Shown in pieces: positions 8,647-17,359 of a DNA stretch of 64,000 bases. A model generated the notes under the pieces. That model was not told where the DNA came from. It saw only the letters and a program-made list of their open reading frames with translations, and ran no database searches. A program made the translations under genes and the position numbers. The DNA comes from Streptomyces lomondensis. Its GTDB lineage: Bacteria > Actinomycetota > Actinomycetes > Streptomycetales > Streptomycetaceae. The stretch spans positions 124,001 to 188,000 of the forward strand of contig NZ_BMWC01000008.1 in NCBI RefSeq assembly GCF_014651035.1, given 5' to 3'. Each line of letters begins with the position of its first letter. Position 1 is the stretch's first letter.

Positions 8647-10845
8647 TCAGCTGCTCGCCTTCTGCGTGAGGTCGTAGAAGGTCGCCGAACCGACCGTGAC
8701 CTTCTTGAAGTTGGCCTCGACCCAGGAGGTGATCTGGGAGGAGGTGCCGTCGCTGCTGCCGCCCATGCCACCGCCCATGCCGGAGGCGATGAAGTAGTGG
8801 ATCTTCCCGTCGGCCACATACTGCTTGAACTGGGCGAGCGTCGGGGACGGGTCGGTCCCGTTGAAGCCGCCGATCGCCATCACCGGCTCGCCGGTGGACA
8901 GCTGGTAACTCGCCGCGTTCTGGGCGCCGATGGCCGCCGCGGCCCACGTGTACTGGTCGGCGTCGGCCTCCAGGAGCTTCTTGGCCGCGGAGCTGACGCT
9001 GGCGCCGTTGAGCAGACCGCCCATGCCGCCACCGCCGCCCATGCCGCCCATGCCGCCCATCCGGCCGCCGTCGCCGTTCTGCTGGTTCTGTCCCTGCTGG
9101 TTCTGGTTCTGGCCCGGCAGGCCGCCGCCGGGGAAGCCCTGCCGGCCTTGCTGGTTCTGCTGCCCCTGCTGGTTCTGCTGCCCCTGCTGGTTCTGCTGTC
9201 CCTGCTGGTTCTGGCCCCCGCCCGGGAAGCCGCCACCGCCGGGACCACCGCCGCCGGGGCCGCCGCCACCCGGACCGCCGCGTCCGCCGGCCACCGCCGG
9301 ACCCGCCGTGACGATCGAGCCGGTGTGCCCCTCGTTCAGCGTGGTGAGGGTGTACGCCGCCGGACCGGCCAGCGCGGCGACCAGGCCCAGCCCCGCGGCG
9401 CCCAGGGCCAGCCGGCGGCCCAGCCGGCCGGCGAAGATCAGGCCGAGGGCCGCCGTCAGACCGCCGACCAGCACCAGCCACTTCAGCCAGGGCAGGTAGT
9501 CGGAGGAGCGGTTGAGCAGGACGTATCCCCAGGCCGCGGTCGCCGTCATGGCCGCCGCCAGGGTCAGCGACGCCCACGCCTTGTCCCGCTTCTCCCAGAG
9601 CAGCACCGCGCCCATGCCGATCAGCGGGGCGATGTAGGGGGCCAGGGCCACCGTGTAGTACTCGTGGAAGATGCCCTGCATGTAGCTGAAGACCAGCATG
9701 GTCGTGAGCAGCGCGCCGCCCCAGACGAGGAACGCGCCGCGGGTCGCCGACGTGCGCTTCGCCTTGCGTGTGGCCACCAGTCCGGCGACGAGCAGGATCA
9801 GCGCGGCCGGGATCAGCCAGGAGATCTGGCCGCCGATGGAGGAGCTGAACAGCCGGTCCCAGCCGGTCTCGCCCCAGTTGCCCCCGCCGCCGACGCTGCC
9901 GGTCTCCTCGCCGTTGAGGCGGCCCAGGCCGTTGTAGCCGAAGGTCAGTTCCAGGAAGCTGTTGTTCTGCGAGCCGCCGATGTACGGCCGGGACGACGCG
10001 GGCCACAGCTCGACGATCGCGACCCACCACCCGCCGGAGACGACGATCGCGGCCAGGCCGGCGGCGAGCTGCCCGATCCGCTTCTTCACCGGCACCGGGG
10101 CGCAGACGCCGTAGACCAGGGCGAGCCCCGGCAGGATCAGGAAGGCCTGGAGGGTCTTGGCGAGGAAGGCGAAGCCGATGGCCGCACCGGCCCAGAGCAG
10201 CCACTTCGTGCGGCCGTCCTCCAGACCCCGGATGACGAGGTAGCAGGCCACGGCCATCAGCAGCGCCAGCAGCGCGTCCGGGTTGTTGAAGCGGAACATC
10301 AGCGCCGCGACGGGGGTGAGCGCGAGCACCGCGCCCGCGATCAGACCGGCCGCGGGGCTGAACCGGCGGCGCACCGCCGCGTAGACGACGGCGACGGTGC
10401 CGACGCCCATGAGGACCTCGGGGGCGAGGATCGCCCAGGAGCTGAGCCCGAAGAGCCGCACGGACAGGGCCATCGGCCACAGGGCGGCCGGGGGCTTGTC
10501 GACAGTGATGGCATTGGCCGCGTCCAGCGAGCCGAAGAAGAACGCCTTCCAGGACTGGCTGCCGGCCTGGACGGCCGCCGAGTAGAAGGAGTTGGCGTAG
10601 CCGGAGGCGCTCAGGTTGTAGAGGTAGAGCGCGGTGGTGACGAGCAGCAGGCCCAGGAAGGCCGGGCGGGCCCAGCGGGGGTCCTCGGGGCGGCCGCGCC
10701 AGAGCCGTTGCGTGAAGGGCCGCTTGGAGGCGGGGGGCGGCGGGGTGGCCGTGGCGGGCTGCTCCCGGGTGGCCGTGGCGGGCTGCTCCCAGGTGGCGGG
10801 GCTCGTGCCCGTCTCGCGGGTTCCCTCGTCGTAGGACGTCGTCAT
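8647..10845 (-). CDS. GT39/ArnT-like polytopic glycosyltransferase with Gly/Gln-rich extracellular segment
   Basis: A 732-residue membrane protein. Residues about 40-500 carry a GT-C fold with 10-12 helices and the early extracytoplasmic loop containing DKPPAALW, the equivalent of the catalytic loop that follows the first helix in polyprenyl-phosphate sugar transferases. Residues about 520-625 are low complexity: GGGGPGG runs, then four GQQNQQ-type repeats and Met/Gly runs. A small globular end domain follows (about 630-732). It probably moves a lipid-linked sugar to a surface acceptor. It overlaps the upstream GT2-GtrA gene by ATGA (10842-10845), and the two fit a flippase/donor-synthase plus transferase pair. 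Confidence 0.87.
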   Translation of the reverse strand: MTTSYDEGTRETGTSPATWEQPATATREQPATATPPPPASKRPFTQRLWRGRPEDPRWARPAFLGLLLVTTALYLYNLSASGYANSFYSAAVQAGSQSWKAFFFGSLDAANAITVDKPPAALWPMALSVRLFGLSSWAILAPEVLMGVGTVAVVYAAVRRRFSPAAGLIAGAVLALTPVAALMFRFNNPDALLALLMAVACYLVIRGLEDGRTKWLLWAGAAIGFAFLAKTLQAFLILPGLALVYGVCAPVPVKKRIGQLAAGLAAIVVSGGWWVAIVELWPASSRPYIGGSQNNSFLELTFGYNGLGRLNGEETGSVGGGGNWGETGWDRLFSSSIGGQISWLIPAALILLVAGLVATRKAKRTSATRGAFLVWGGALLTTMLVFSYMQGIFHEYYTVALAPYIAPLIGMGAVLLWEKRDKAWASLTLAAAMTATAAWGYVLLNRSSDYLPWLKWLVLVGGLTAALGLIFAGRLGRRLALGAAGLGLVAALAGPAAYTLTTLNEGHTGSIVTAGPAVAGGRGGPGGGGPGGGGPGGGGFPGGGQNQQGQQNQQGQQNQQGQQNQQGRQGFPGGGLPGQNQNQQGQNQQNGDGGRMGGMGGMGGGGGMGGLLNGASVSSAAKKLLEADADQYTWAAAAIGAQNAASYQLSTGEPVMAIGGFNGTDPSPTLAQFKQYVADGKIHYFIASGMGGGMGGSSDGTSSQITSWVEANFKKVTVGSATFYDLTQKASS

Positions 10846-12290
10846 CGGGCGTTCCTCGGGTCGGTGTCGGTCGGGCGTACCGGCTGGAGTTGCACGGTGG
10901 CGTCCCTCCAGGTGCGGTCCGCGGCGTCACCGACGCGGAACCGGGTCGTGTCGTACGGGGCGTGCCGCCGCTCGGCCGGCCGCTGCGGGAGCGGGCCGTA
11001 GTCCTGGCGCGGGTCGGGTGTTTCCTGGGCCGCCGGGGGCTCCTGGTCGTCCCGCCGGTCGGGGAACACCCACGCCCGGAAGAGCAGGAAGCGCAGCACG
11101 GTCGCCGCGAGGTTGGCCGCGATGAGGACGGCCAGTTCGGTGGAGTGCGCGGGCTCGGCGGTGGCCGCGTTCAGTGCCGCGAGCGAACCGCTGGTCAGCG
11201 CCAGCCCGATACCGAACACGACCAGGCCCTGCGCCTGGTGCCGGACGGCCCCGCCGGGCCCGCGCACCCCGAAGGTGAGCCGCCGGTTCGCCGCCGTGTT
11301 GGCGATCGCGGAGACCAGCAGGGCGAGGGCGTTGGCGGTCTGCGAGCCGGTGAAGACGCGGAAGCCGCTGTAGAGCAGCAGGTAGAAGAGGGTGGACAGA
11401 CCGCCGACCACGCAGAACCCGACGAGCTGGCGGGCCAGTCCCTTCGGTACGTCCTTGATCTCGCGGTCGCGCGGGTCGTCGCCGAACGGCCGGGTGAGCC
11501 GGTCCAGCGGCAGCGAACCGGTGGCCAGGGCCCTGCCGACCCGCCACACGCCCTTGAGGTCGTCGGTCGCCGTCTTGACGATGTGCACGGTCGAGTCGGG
11601 GTCGTCGACCCAGTCGACCGGCACCTCGTGGATCCTGAGGCCCGCCCGCTCGGCGAGCACCAGCATCTCGGTGTCGAAGAACCAGCCGGTGTCCTCGACG
11701 AGCGGCAGCAGCACCTGCGCCACGTCACGGCGGATCGCCTTGAACCCGCACTGGGCGTCGGAGAAGCGGGCCTGGAGCGAGCCGCGCAGGATGAGGTTGT
11801 AGGCCCGGCTGATGAACTCCCGCTTGGGGCCGCGCACCACGCGCGAGCTGCGGGCCAGCCGGGAGCCGATCGCGAGGTCCGAATGGCCGGAGATCAGCGG
11901 CGCCACCAGCGGGAGCAGGGCGTTGAGGTCGGTGGACAGGTCCACGTCCATGTAGGCGAGGACGGGGGCGTCCGAGGCCGACCAGACGGCCCGCAGGGCC
12001 CGGCCGCGGCCCTTCTGCTCCAGCCGGAAGGTGGTGACCTCGGGGATCTCCGCCGCCAGCCGTGCCGCCACCCGCGGGGTGGTGTCAGTGGAGGCGTTGT
12101 CCGCGATCGTGATGCGGAACGCGTACGGGAAGGTGCGGGCGAGGTGCTCGTGCAGTCTGCGGACGCACGGCTGGAGGTCCTTCTCCTCGTTGTAGACGGG
12201 GATCACTACGTCCAGGACAGGCGTACCGGCTGGTGCGGCCGGGAGGTGCTCCCGCGCCGGCAGGGTGCCGGGAGAAGAATCGGTTCGCAT
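10842..12290 (-). CDS. Bifunctional GT2 glycosyltransferase (polyprenyl-phosphate sugar synthase) and GtrA-like membrane protein
   Basis: About 482 residues. Residues about 22-255 are a GT-A fold family-2 transferase (LDVVIPVYNEEKDLQPCV; metal-binding region AYMDVDLSTD; GSRLARSSRVVRG), the dolichyl- or undecaprenyl-phosphate glycosyltransferase type. Residues about 295-425 are a four-helix GtrA-like domain (GFCVVGGLSTLFYLLLYSG), which in other systems helps flip the lipid-linked sugar. The ATG at 12290 is chosen because the open frame above it runs into the kinase gene. Four-base overlap with the GT39 gene downstream suggests translational coupling and a joint surface-glycosylation pathway. 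Confidence 0.88.
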   Translation of the reverse strand: MRTDSSPGTLPAREHLPAAPAGTPVLDVVIPVYNEEKDLQPCVRRLHEHLARTFPYAFRITIADNASTDTTPRVAARLAAEIPEVTTFRLEQKGRGRALRAVWSASDAPVLAYMDVDLSTDLNALLPLVAPLISGHSDLAIGSRLARSSRVVRGPKREFISRAYNLILRGSLQARFSDAQCGFKAIRRDVAQVLLPLVEDTGWFFDTEMLVLAERAGLRIHEVPVDWVDDPDSTVHIVKTATDDLKGVWRVGRALATGSLPLDRLTRPFGDDPRDREIKDVPKGLARQLVGFCVVGGLSTLFYLLLYSGFRVFTGSQTANALALLVSAIANTAANRRLTFGVRGPGGAVRHQAQGLVVFGIGLALTSGSLAALNAATAEPAHSTELAVLIAANLAATVLRFLLFRAWVFPDRRDDQEPPAAQETPDPRQDYGPLPQRPAERRHAPYDTTRFRVGDAADRTWRDATVQLQPVRPTDTDPRNAR

Positions 12291-12304
12291 GGAACCGACT
12301 TTCG

Positions 12305-13975
12305 TCAGGCGCCCTGTTGTGCCCATGTGGTGACGCTGTGGCGTGCCTGTGAGTGCTGTTGCCGGCTCAATTCCCGCCGCGGCGGGGGCGGCAGGGCGGG
12401 CAGGTGCACCGTGAACACGGTCCGCCCGGGCACGCTGTCGACGGTCACGGCACCGCCGTGCGCGGTCGCCACGGCCTGCACGATGGCGAGGCCGAGACCG
12501 GTCGAGCCGGTGGCGCGGGTCCGCGCGGAGTCGCCCCGCGCGAACCGTTCGAAGACGCGCGGGAGCAACTCGGCCGGAATCCCCTGCCCGTTGTCCTCCA
12601 CGTCCACGCACCACGAGGTCCCGTGCCGCCGCACCCGCGCGGTGACAGTCGTCCCGGGTGGCGTGTGGTTGCGGGCGTTGCCGAGCAGGTTGACGAGGAC
12701 CTGCTGGAGCCGGGCCGCGTCCGCCGACACCAGGGCGGGCTCGTCGGGCAGGTCGAGACGCCAGTTGTGGTCCTGGCCGGCGGCACGGGCGTCGCTGACG
12801 GTGTCGACGACCAGCGGTACGAGGTCGGTCTGCTCGAACTGGAGCGGCCGTCCGGCGTCCAGCCGGGCCAGCAGCAGCAGATCCTCGACGAGGAGGGTCA
12901 TACGGCCCGCCTCGGACTCGATCCGGCCGAGCGCGTGCCGGGTGTCGGGCCCGACCTGCTCCCTGCCCCGTCTGGTGAGTTCGGCGTACCCGCGGATGGA
13001 GGCGAGGGGTGTCCTGAGCTCGTGACTGGCGTCGGCGACGAACTGCCGTACCCGCATCTCGCTCTGCTGCCGTGCGTGCAGCGCGCCGTGGACGTGGTCG
13101 AGCATCCGGTTCAGCGCGGCGCCGACCTGGCCGACCTCGGTGTGCGGGTCGGTCTCGGAGTCGGGGACGCGCTCGCTGAGGTTCACCTCGCCGGTGTGCA
13201 GCGGGAGCTCGGAGACGCGGGTGGCGGTGGCGGCGACGCGGCGGAGGGGGCGGGTGGCCACGCCGACGATGACGGTGCCGGCGATGCCCGCGGCGATGAG
13301 CCCGGCCGCGGTGACGCTGACCTCGACGAGGATGAGGGTGTTGAGGGTGTCGGTGACCTCGGTGGTCGGCAGCGCCACGTAGTAGGCGCCGTTGGCCCCC
13401 TCGCGGTACTCCACGCGGTACTCACCGAGACCCGAGATGGTCACGGTGTGCGCCCTGCCGTCCCTGGCGACGGCGTTCAGCTCGCCCATCTGCGTCCGGC
13501 TCAGCGTGTACGGCGCGGCCTGCGTGACGCCGTTGTCGTCCTGCGCGGGCTTGCTGACCATGCCCTCGGTGACGGTGCCGCCCTCGACCTTCGCGGCGAT
13601 GGTGCCGATCATCTGCTGCGGCCCCTTGGTGACGAACTCCGAGAGGTCGGGAACCTTGGGCCGCACCTCCGGCTCGCCGTCGGGCTTGGGCTGCCCGCCG
13701 CCCGGCAGCTCGGGACCGGCTCCCGCGGCGCGTCCCACCACCCCGCTGAGCACGCTGTCCAGCTGCTCGTACAGGCGTGAGTGCATCGCGATCGTCGTCA
13801 CCGTCCCGATGACGGCGCACACCACCGCGATCAGCGCCAGCGCGGAGACGACGAGCCGCGTCCGCAGCGTGCGCGGCTGTCGTCCCCGCCGCTGCCTCTG
13901 CGTCTGCGCCTGCTTCTGCTTCTGCTTCTGCTTCTGCTTCTGCTGTTGCGCACGCGGTCGTCGTCGTCCGCTCAT
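12305..13975 (-). CDS. Membrane sensor histidine kinase of an OmpR-type two-component system
   Basis: About 556 residues. The cytoplasmic N-tail carries a Lys-Gln dipeptide run encoded by a hexanucleotide repeat. TM1 lies near residue 40, then an extracellular sensor of about 180 residues, TM2, HAMP (VATRPLRRVAATATRVSELPL), HisKA with phospho-acceptor in DASHELRTPLASIRG, and HATPase with N box (LLGNARNHTPPGT), G1 (VEDNGQGIP) and G2 (GSTGLGLAIV). All catalytic residues look intact. The start overlaps the response-regulator stop (ATGA, 13972-13975). The glycosyltransferase pair begins 14 nt downstream, so the kinase probably belongs to a cell-surface unit of four genes. Confidence 0.93.
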   Translation of the reverse strand: MSGRRRPRAQQQKQKQKQKQKQAQTQRQRRGRQPRTLRTRLVVSALALIAVVCAVIGTVTTIAMHSRLYEQLDSVLSGVVGRAAGAGPELPGGGQPKPDGEPEVRPKVPDLSEFVTKGPQQMIGTIAAKVEGGTVTEGMVSKPAQDDNGVTQAAPYTLSRTQMGELNAVARDGRAHTVTISGLGEYRVEYREGANGAYYVALPTTEVTDTLNTLILVEVSVTAAGLIAAGIAGTVIVGVATRPLRRVAATATRVSELPLHTGEVNLSERVPDSETDPHTEVGQVGAALNRMLDHVHGALHARQQSEMRVRQFVADASHELRTPLASIRGYAELTRRGREQVGPDTRHALGRIESEAGRMTLLVEDLLLLARLDAGRPLQFEQTDLVPLVVDTVSDARAAGQDHNWRLDLPDEPALVSADAARLQQVLVNLLGNARNHTPPGTTVTARVRRHGTSWCVDVEDNGQGIPAELLPRVFERFARGDSARTRATGSTGLGLAIVQAVATAHGGAVTVDSVPGRTVFTVHLPALPPPPRRELSRQQHSQARHSVTTWAQQGA

Positions 13976-14712
13976 GAGGCCGCGGGCTTGATCAGGTAAC
14001 CGGCACCGCGCCGCGTGTGGATCATCGGCTCGCGCCCGGCGTCGATCTTCCGCCGCAGATAGGAGATGTAGAGCTCGACGACGTTGGCCTGCCCGCCGAA
14101 GTCGTACGACCACACCCGGTCGAGGATCTGCGCCTTGCTGAGCACGCGCCGCGGATTACGCATCAGGAACCGCAGCAGCTCGAACTCGGTCGCCGTCAGG
14201 TGGATGTTCTCACCGGCCCGGGTCACCTCGTGACTGTCCTCGTCGAGGGTGAGGTCCCCGACGACCAGCATGGAGTCGGAGCGCCGGTCGGCCGCGCCGG
14301 ACCGCCGTATCAGCCCCCGCAGCCGCGCGACGACCTCCTCCAGGCTGAACGGCTTGGTGACGTAGTCGTCCCCGCCCGCCGTCAGCCCGGCGATCCGGTC
14401 CTCGACGGCGTCCTTGGCGGTCAGGAACAGCACGGGCACGTCCGGCAGCTCGCGGCGCAGCCGCCCGAGCACGGTCAGCCCGTCCATGTCCGGCAGCATC
14501 ATGTCGAGGACGACGGCGTCGGGCCGGAAGTCACGCGCGGTCTGGATCGCGCCCGTGCCGTCACCGGCACTCCGGATCTGCCATCCCTCGTAGCGCAGGG
14601 CCATGGACAGCAGCTCGGTGATCGACATCTCGTCGTCCACCACCAGCACTCGGACGGGGCTCCCGTCCGGCCTGAGCAGTTCGGTGCGCCCCTGGGGCGA
14701 GGTCGTGGTCAT
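13972..14712 (-). CDS. OmpR-family response regulator
   Basis: A 246-residue protein. Receiver domain residues about 18-130 include the acidic pair DDE, the phospho-acceptor Asp in AVVLDMMLPDMDG and the conserved Lys in FLTAKDA. The C-terminal winged helix (about 145-240) has the OmpR pattern (LTATEFELLRFLMRNPRRVLSK in two runs, then VVELYISYLRRKID). It heads the minus-strand unit response regulator, kinase, GT2-GtrA, GT39, and starts with ATG at 14712. Confidence 0.93.
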   Translation of the reverse strand: MTTTSPQGRTELLRPDGSPVRVLVVDDEMSITELLSMALRYEGWQIRSAGDGTGAIQTARDFRPDAVVLDMMLPDMDGLTVLGRLRRELPDVPVLFLTAKDAVEDRIAGLTAGGDDYVTKPFSLEEVVARLRGLIRRSGAADRRSDSMLVVGDLTLDEDSHEVTRAGENIHLTATEFELLRFLMRNPRRVLSKAQILDRVWSYDFGGQANVVELYISYLRRKIDAGREPMIHTRRGAGYLIKPAAS

Positions 14713-14830
14713 GTGAACACGATGTCGGGGCCCTCTGAGAGCGCCCTTTCGACAACCTGTGATTTCCCTGAGAAACGCACAGGCACTTCTCAGGGAACGC
14801 CTGGGAATATCGGCGGGGCCGTGGCCCTGG

Positions 14831-15703
14831 TCAGAACAACCCGTCCTGCACGCCCACCGCCCCTCGGAACTCCCGCACGGGAACCGTCAGTTCATCCCCC
14901 GGGGCCGGCACCAGCCCCCACCCGGTCATCAACCGCGTATCCAGCACGGCGACGCCACCCCCGGTCGCCAGATGGAGATCGAGCCCGGCGACAGCGACCA
15001 GCTCCCCACTGACCACGCCCCCGGCAACCAGCTCGCTCACCTCCCCGACGGCACCGGGCACCCCCGCGAGCCCGAACACGTCGACATGATCGACGACTCG
15101 CAGGGGCTCCCGCACCAGCGACTCCGGCCACGCGGGCAGCGCCACGGCCCGCGCATGCAGCTCACTGATCTCGGCGGCCCGGTCTGCGGACGCCTCCGGC
15201 AGCCCTGCCCGCACGGCCCGCTTCTCGGCGTACGGAATCCGGTCCGGCACGCGCAGGGCGGCCCGCAGCAGCTCCTCCGTACGCCGCGCGGCCATGAGCG
15301 GACCGACGCCCAGCCAGCTGAAGCAGACGGCCCCCTGCTCCAGCAGCCGCGCGGAGCCGCGCTCCTCCGCCGTGATCCCGACCTTGACCATGCCGGGCCC
15401 GAACCACGCCAGATATACGTGGTACGGCCGCGGGTCGTCCGCGAGGGTGTCCGCCGCCACGGAGTGCGCCCGGTCCAGCCGCGCACACTCCTCGCACCGC
15501 GCCCCCGTACTCCGCGCCGGCACGACCGCCCCCGCCGGACACGCATGCCCCCGAGCCCCCACGCATCTCCGCACACCCCCGTCCGCGACCCCGAAGGCCA
15601 CGCGTTTCCCCCAGGTCAGCGCGGTGCACCGCCCGCCGTCCCACAGCAGCACGGGACCGTCCGCCGACCACCGCAGCCCCGAGCACTTCCATGCCTGTGC
15701 CAT
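14831..15703 (-). CDS. DUF2797 domain-containing protein
   Basis: About 290 residues. It reads as the actinobacterial DUF2797 family, which has Cys/His-rich N-terminal positions (C...C..C pattern around HACPAGAV and GARCEECARLD) and a GIY-YIG-like core with YHVYLAWFGPGMVKVGIT and ARLLEQGA. The core resembles small nuclease-fold domains, but the catalytic activity has not been established to my knowledge. ATG at 15703 with AGGA just upstream; the frame stays open to 15916 but overlaps the next gene's end. Confidence 0.75.
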   Translation of the reverse strand: MAQAWKCSGLRWSADGPVLLWDGGRCTALTWGKRVAFGVADGGVRRCVGARGHACPAGAVVPARSTGARCEECARLDRAHSVAADTLADDPRPYHVYLAWFGPGMVKVGITAEERGSARLLEQGAVCFSWLGVGPLMAARRTEELLRAALRVPDRIPYAEKRAVRAGLPEASADRAAEISELHARAVALPAWPESLVREPLRVVDHVDVFGLAGVPGAVGEVSELVAGGVVSGELVAVAGLDLHLATGGGVAVLDTRLMTGWGLVPAPGDELTVPVREFRGAVGVQDGLF

Positions 15704-15764
15704 ATCCTGTCGAGAGTAGGGGGCACCACTGACAACGGGGTCGGCCGACGAGGGCCGACGAACC

Positions 15765-16169
15765 TCACCGCACGGAGTCGGCACCCACGGCAGTAGCGTC
15801 AGCAGCGGTCTCCTGCTCCCCGTCCCGCTGAACCGGCATGGCCAGCTCCACCGAACCCCCGGCACGCCGCCGTCCCCGCCCGGCCAGCCGGCACCCCAGG
15901 CACTCCTCATGCCCACCCGGCGCCGCCGAATCCCGCACCCGCCAGCTCCACTCGTCCCGAGGCCGCACGCCGGGCCCCTTCCCCCACCCGGAGAGATGCA
16001 GCGCCCAGGTGACGAGCAAGCTCACCACCCCGATCCCGAGCCCCCCGGCGATCAGCACGCCCGAGACCGTACAAACCCCCAGCCCCACCACACCGGCCCC
16101 GACGCTGGCGATCGCGAATCCGACCCACCCCGCGACCGTGTGCCCGTGGTCATACTGATGTGCGCTCAC
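15765..16169 (-). CDS. Small two-helix membrane protein of the HGxxPAAW type
   Basis: A 134-residue protein with the motif HGHTVAGW near the N-terminus, a variant of the actinobacterial HGxxPAAW signature, then two membrane helices (about 15-35 and 38-60). The cytoplasmic tail is hydrophilic and contains a CLGC pair. The GTG at 16169 follows GGAGGGGG by 6 nt. Function unknown; in related genomes such proteins lie next to tryptophan or haem genes, which is not the case here. Confidence 0.7.
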   Translation of the reverse strand: MSAHQYDHGHTVAGWVGFAIASVGAGVVGLGVCTVSGVLIAGGLGIGVVSLLVTWALHLSGWGKGPGVRPRDEWSWRVRDSAAPGGHEECLGCRLAGRGRRRAGGSVELAMPVQRDGEQETAADATAVGADSVR

Positions 16170-16284
16170 GTGCTGCCCCCTCCGGAAGAGCCCTCACCCC
16201 GAGGACTCCGGAAGAGCACCCCCCGGACCCCTCACCGCTAAGCCATTTAGGCCCCAAACCTCTCACGAACTAAGGGAATTGGGA

Positions 16285-16761
16285 ATGCAAGCCAAGCCGC
16301 GTCCGGCCGCCACACCGGAGCAGGCGCTCGCGGCGATGGACCACCTCATCGCCACCCACCTGGTCGGACAGCACGAGATCGCCCAACAGGTGGGCCTGAG
16401 TGTGACCGACCTCACCTGCTTCGCCTACGTCATCGAGGCCGGCGAGAACCTCCCCACAGCCGGCGACCTGGCAGCCCGCGTCCACGTCACCACCGGCGCG
16501 GTCACCGGCATCCTCGACCGCCTGGAACGCGCCGGCTACATCACCCGCCGCCCCGACCCGACCGACCGCCGCCGCGTCCGGGTGGCTGCCCGGCCGGACG
16601 CGGTCGCCCGCGTCCGCGAGGTCTACGAGCCGTACTACGCCCGCCTCACGGAACTCTTCGCGGACTACTCCCCCGACGAGATCGCCGTCCTCAACGACTG
16701 GTTCACCCGCGCGAGCACCCTGGCGGCGAACTACCTGGAGGAACACTGCCGCACCGAGTGA
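16285..16761 (+). CDS. MarR-family transcriptional regulator
   Basis: About 158 residues with a central winged helix: LPTAGDLAARVHVTTGAVTGILDRLERAGYITRRPDPTDRRRVRV spans about residues 60-105 and has the DxRD/R wing loop. Flanking helices form the dimer interface. The ATG at 16285 follows AAGGGAA (16273-16279); a TTG two codons up is less well placed. A short CTAA-N5-TTAG repeat near 16233 could be an operator but is weak. No obvious target gene is adjacent. Confidence 0.85.
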   Translation: MQAKPRPAATPEQALAAMDHLIATHLVGQHEIAQQVGLSVTDLTCFAYVIEAGENLPTAGDLAARVHVTTGAVTGILDRLERAGYITRRPDPTDRRRVRVAARPDAVARVREVYEPYYARLTELFADYSPDEIAVLNDWFTRASTLAANYLEEHCRTE

Positions 16762-16780
16762 CCGGCCCCAGCCGACCTGA

Positions 16781-16828
16781 CGGCGGGACGCGGGACAGCG
16801 GGACGGCGGGACGGCGGGACGGCGGGAC
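16781..16828. repeat. Short tandem repeat of the 8-mer GGGACGGC
   Basis: Six imperfect copies of an 8-bp unit (GGGACGCG, GGGACAGC, then four GGGACGGC-like units) fill the gap between the MarR stop and the hairpin at 16832. It is non-coding and a likely slippage-prone site. Confidence 0.7.
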
Positions 16829-16831
16829 ACG

Positions 16832-16870
16832 CCAGAGGCTCTGCGGATCATCGATCCTCAGAGCCTCTGG
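16832..16870. terminator. Bidirectional hairpin terminator
   Basis: A perfect 12-bp stem, CCAGAGGCTCTG (16832-16843) with its complement at 16859-16870, and a 15-nt loop. It is the only strong hairpin between the plus-strand MarR gene (stop 16761) and the minus-strand frame that stops at 16890. Confidence 0.65.
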
Positions 16871-16889
16871 TCCGTGCACACTCGTGGAA

Positions 16890-17072
16890 CTAAGCGGCCT
16901 TGGGTCGCGCCGTACGCCGACCCGGAACGGGCTCCCCGGCGTCCTCGGTCAGGAAACCCTCGTCCTCCCCGAAGTCCGGGGCCTGGAAGGGGTTCGTCGC
17001 CGGAGGCGGCGATGCTGCGGCGGAACGGCGGGGTTGCCCTTCCGGAGCGGAGAACAGCGAAGTCGGTTCGAT
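16890..17072 (-). CDS. Possible small protein with a non-standard start
   Basis: On the minus strand a 60-codon frame reads IEPTSLFSAPEGQPRR and ends GRRTARPKAA, stopping at TAG 16892-16890, only 20 nt before the strong hairpin at 16870-16832. Third codon positions are about 75 percent G or C, short of the level of the neighbouring core genes. There is no in-frame ATG, GTG or TTG; ATC at 17072 follows GAAAGAGAGA by 5 nt, and CTG at 17057 is another choice. It may be a real short gene with a rare start, a gene fragment, or chance. It follows the CarD-like gene by 65 nt. Confidence 0.25.
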   Translation of the reverse strand: MEPTSLFSAPEGQPRRSAAASPPPATNPFQAPDFGEDEGFLTEDAGEPVPGRRTARPKAA

Positions 17073-17137
17073 GAGAGTCTCTCTTTCGTTGCAGGTCCCT
17101 GGAGGGGCCGTGCGTGCCGTGACCGGGCACAGCGGTC

Positions 17138-17359
17138 CTACAGCTTGGTCATCTTGGCGTACGGGCTCAAGATCCGCATGGGCGCCGACCCGAAGTCGAC
17201 GAGCGCCGCGATCCCGTCCTCGATGCCGATGACCCTCCCGAGGCCGTACATGTCGTGGGTGACCTGGTCACCCACGGCGAAGTGCTTGGGAGCCGGTGCG
17301 ACCGGAGCCTTGAAGGGGCTGGTGGGCAAGTGACGCTTCTGTGCAGCAGGCTTTGTCAT
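17138..17359 (-). CDS. Small CarD/Tudor-like domain protein
   Basis: A 73-residue protein. After a basic N-tail (KRHLPTSPFKAP) it has one SH3-like fold with HFAVGDQVTHDMYGLGRV and IEDGIAALVDFG, the pattern of the RNA-polymerase-interacting CarD/TRCF domain. It lacks the DNA-binding C-terminal half of full CarD (about 160 residues). It may bind the polymerase beta subunit, which is inference from the fold. ATG at 17359 with GGGGG 3 nt upstream. Confidence 0.75.
   Translation of the reverse strand: MTKPAAQKRHLPTSPFKAPVAPAPKHFAVGDQVTHDMYGLGRVIGIEDGIAALVDFGSAPMRILSPYAKMTKL

Noticed and set aside
16781..16828. Possible CRISPR or regulatory iterons
   Set aside because: Eight-base head-to-tail units without spacers; simple tandem repeat.
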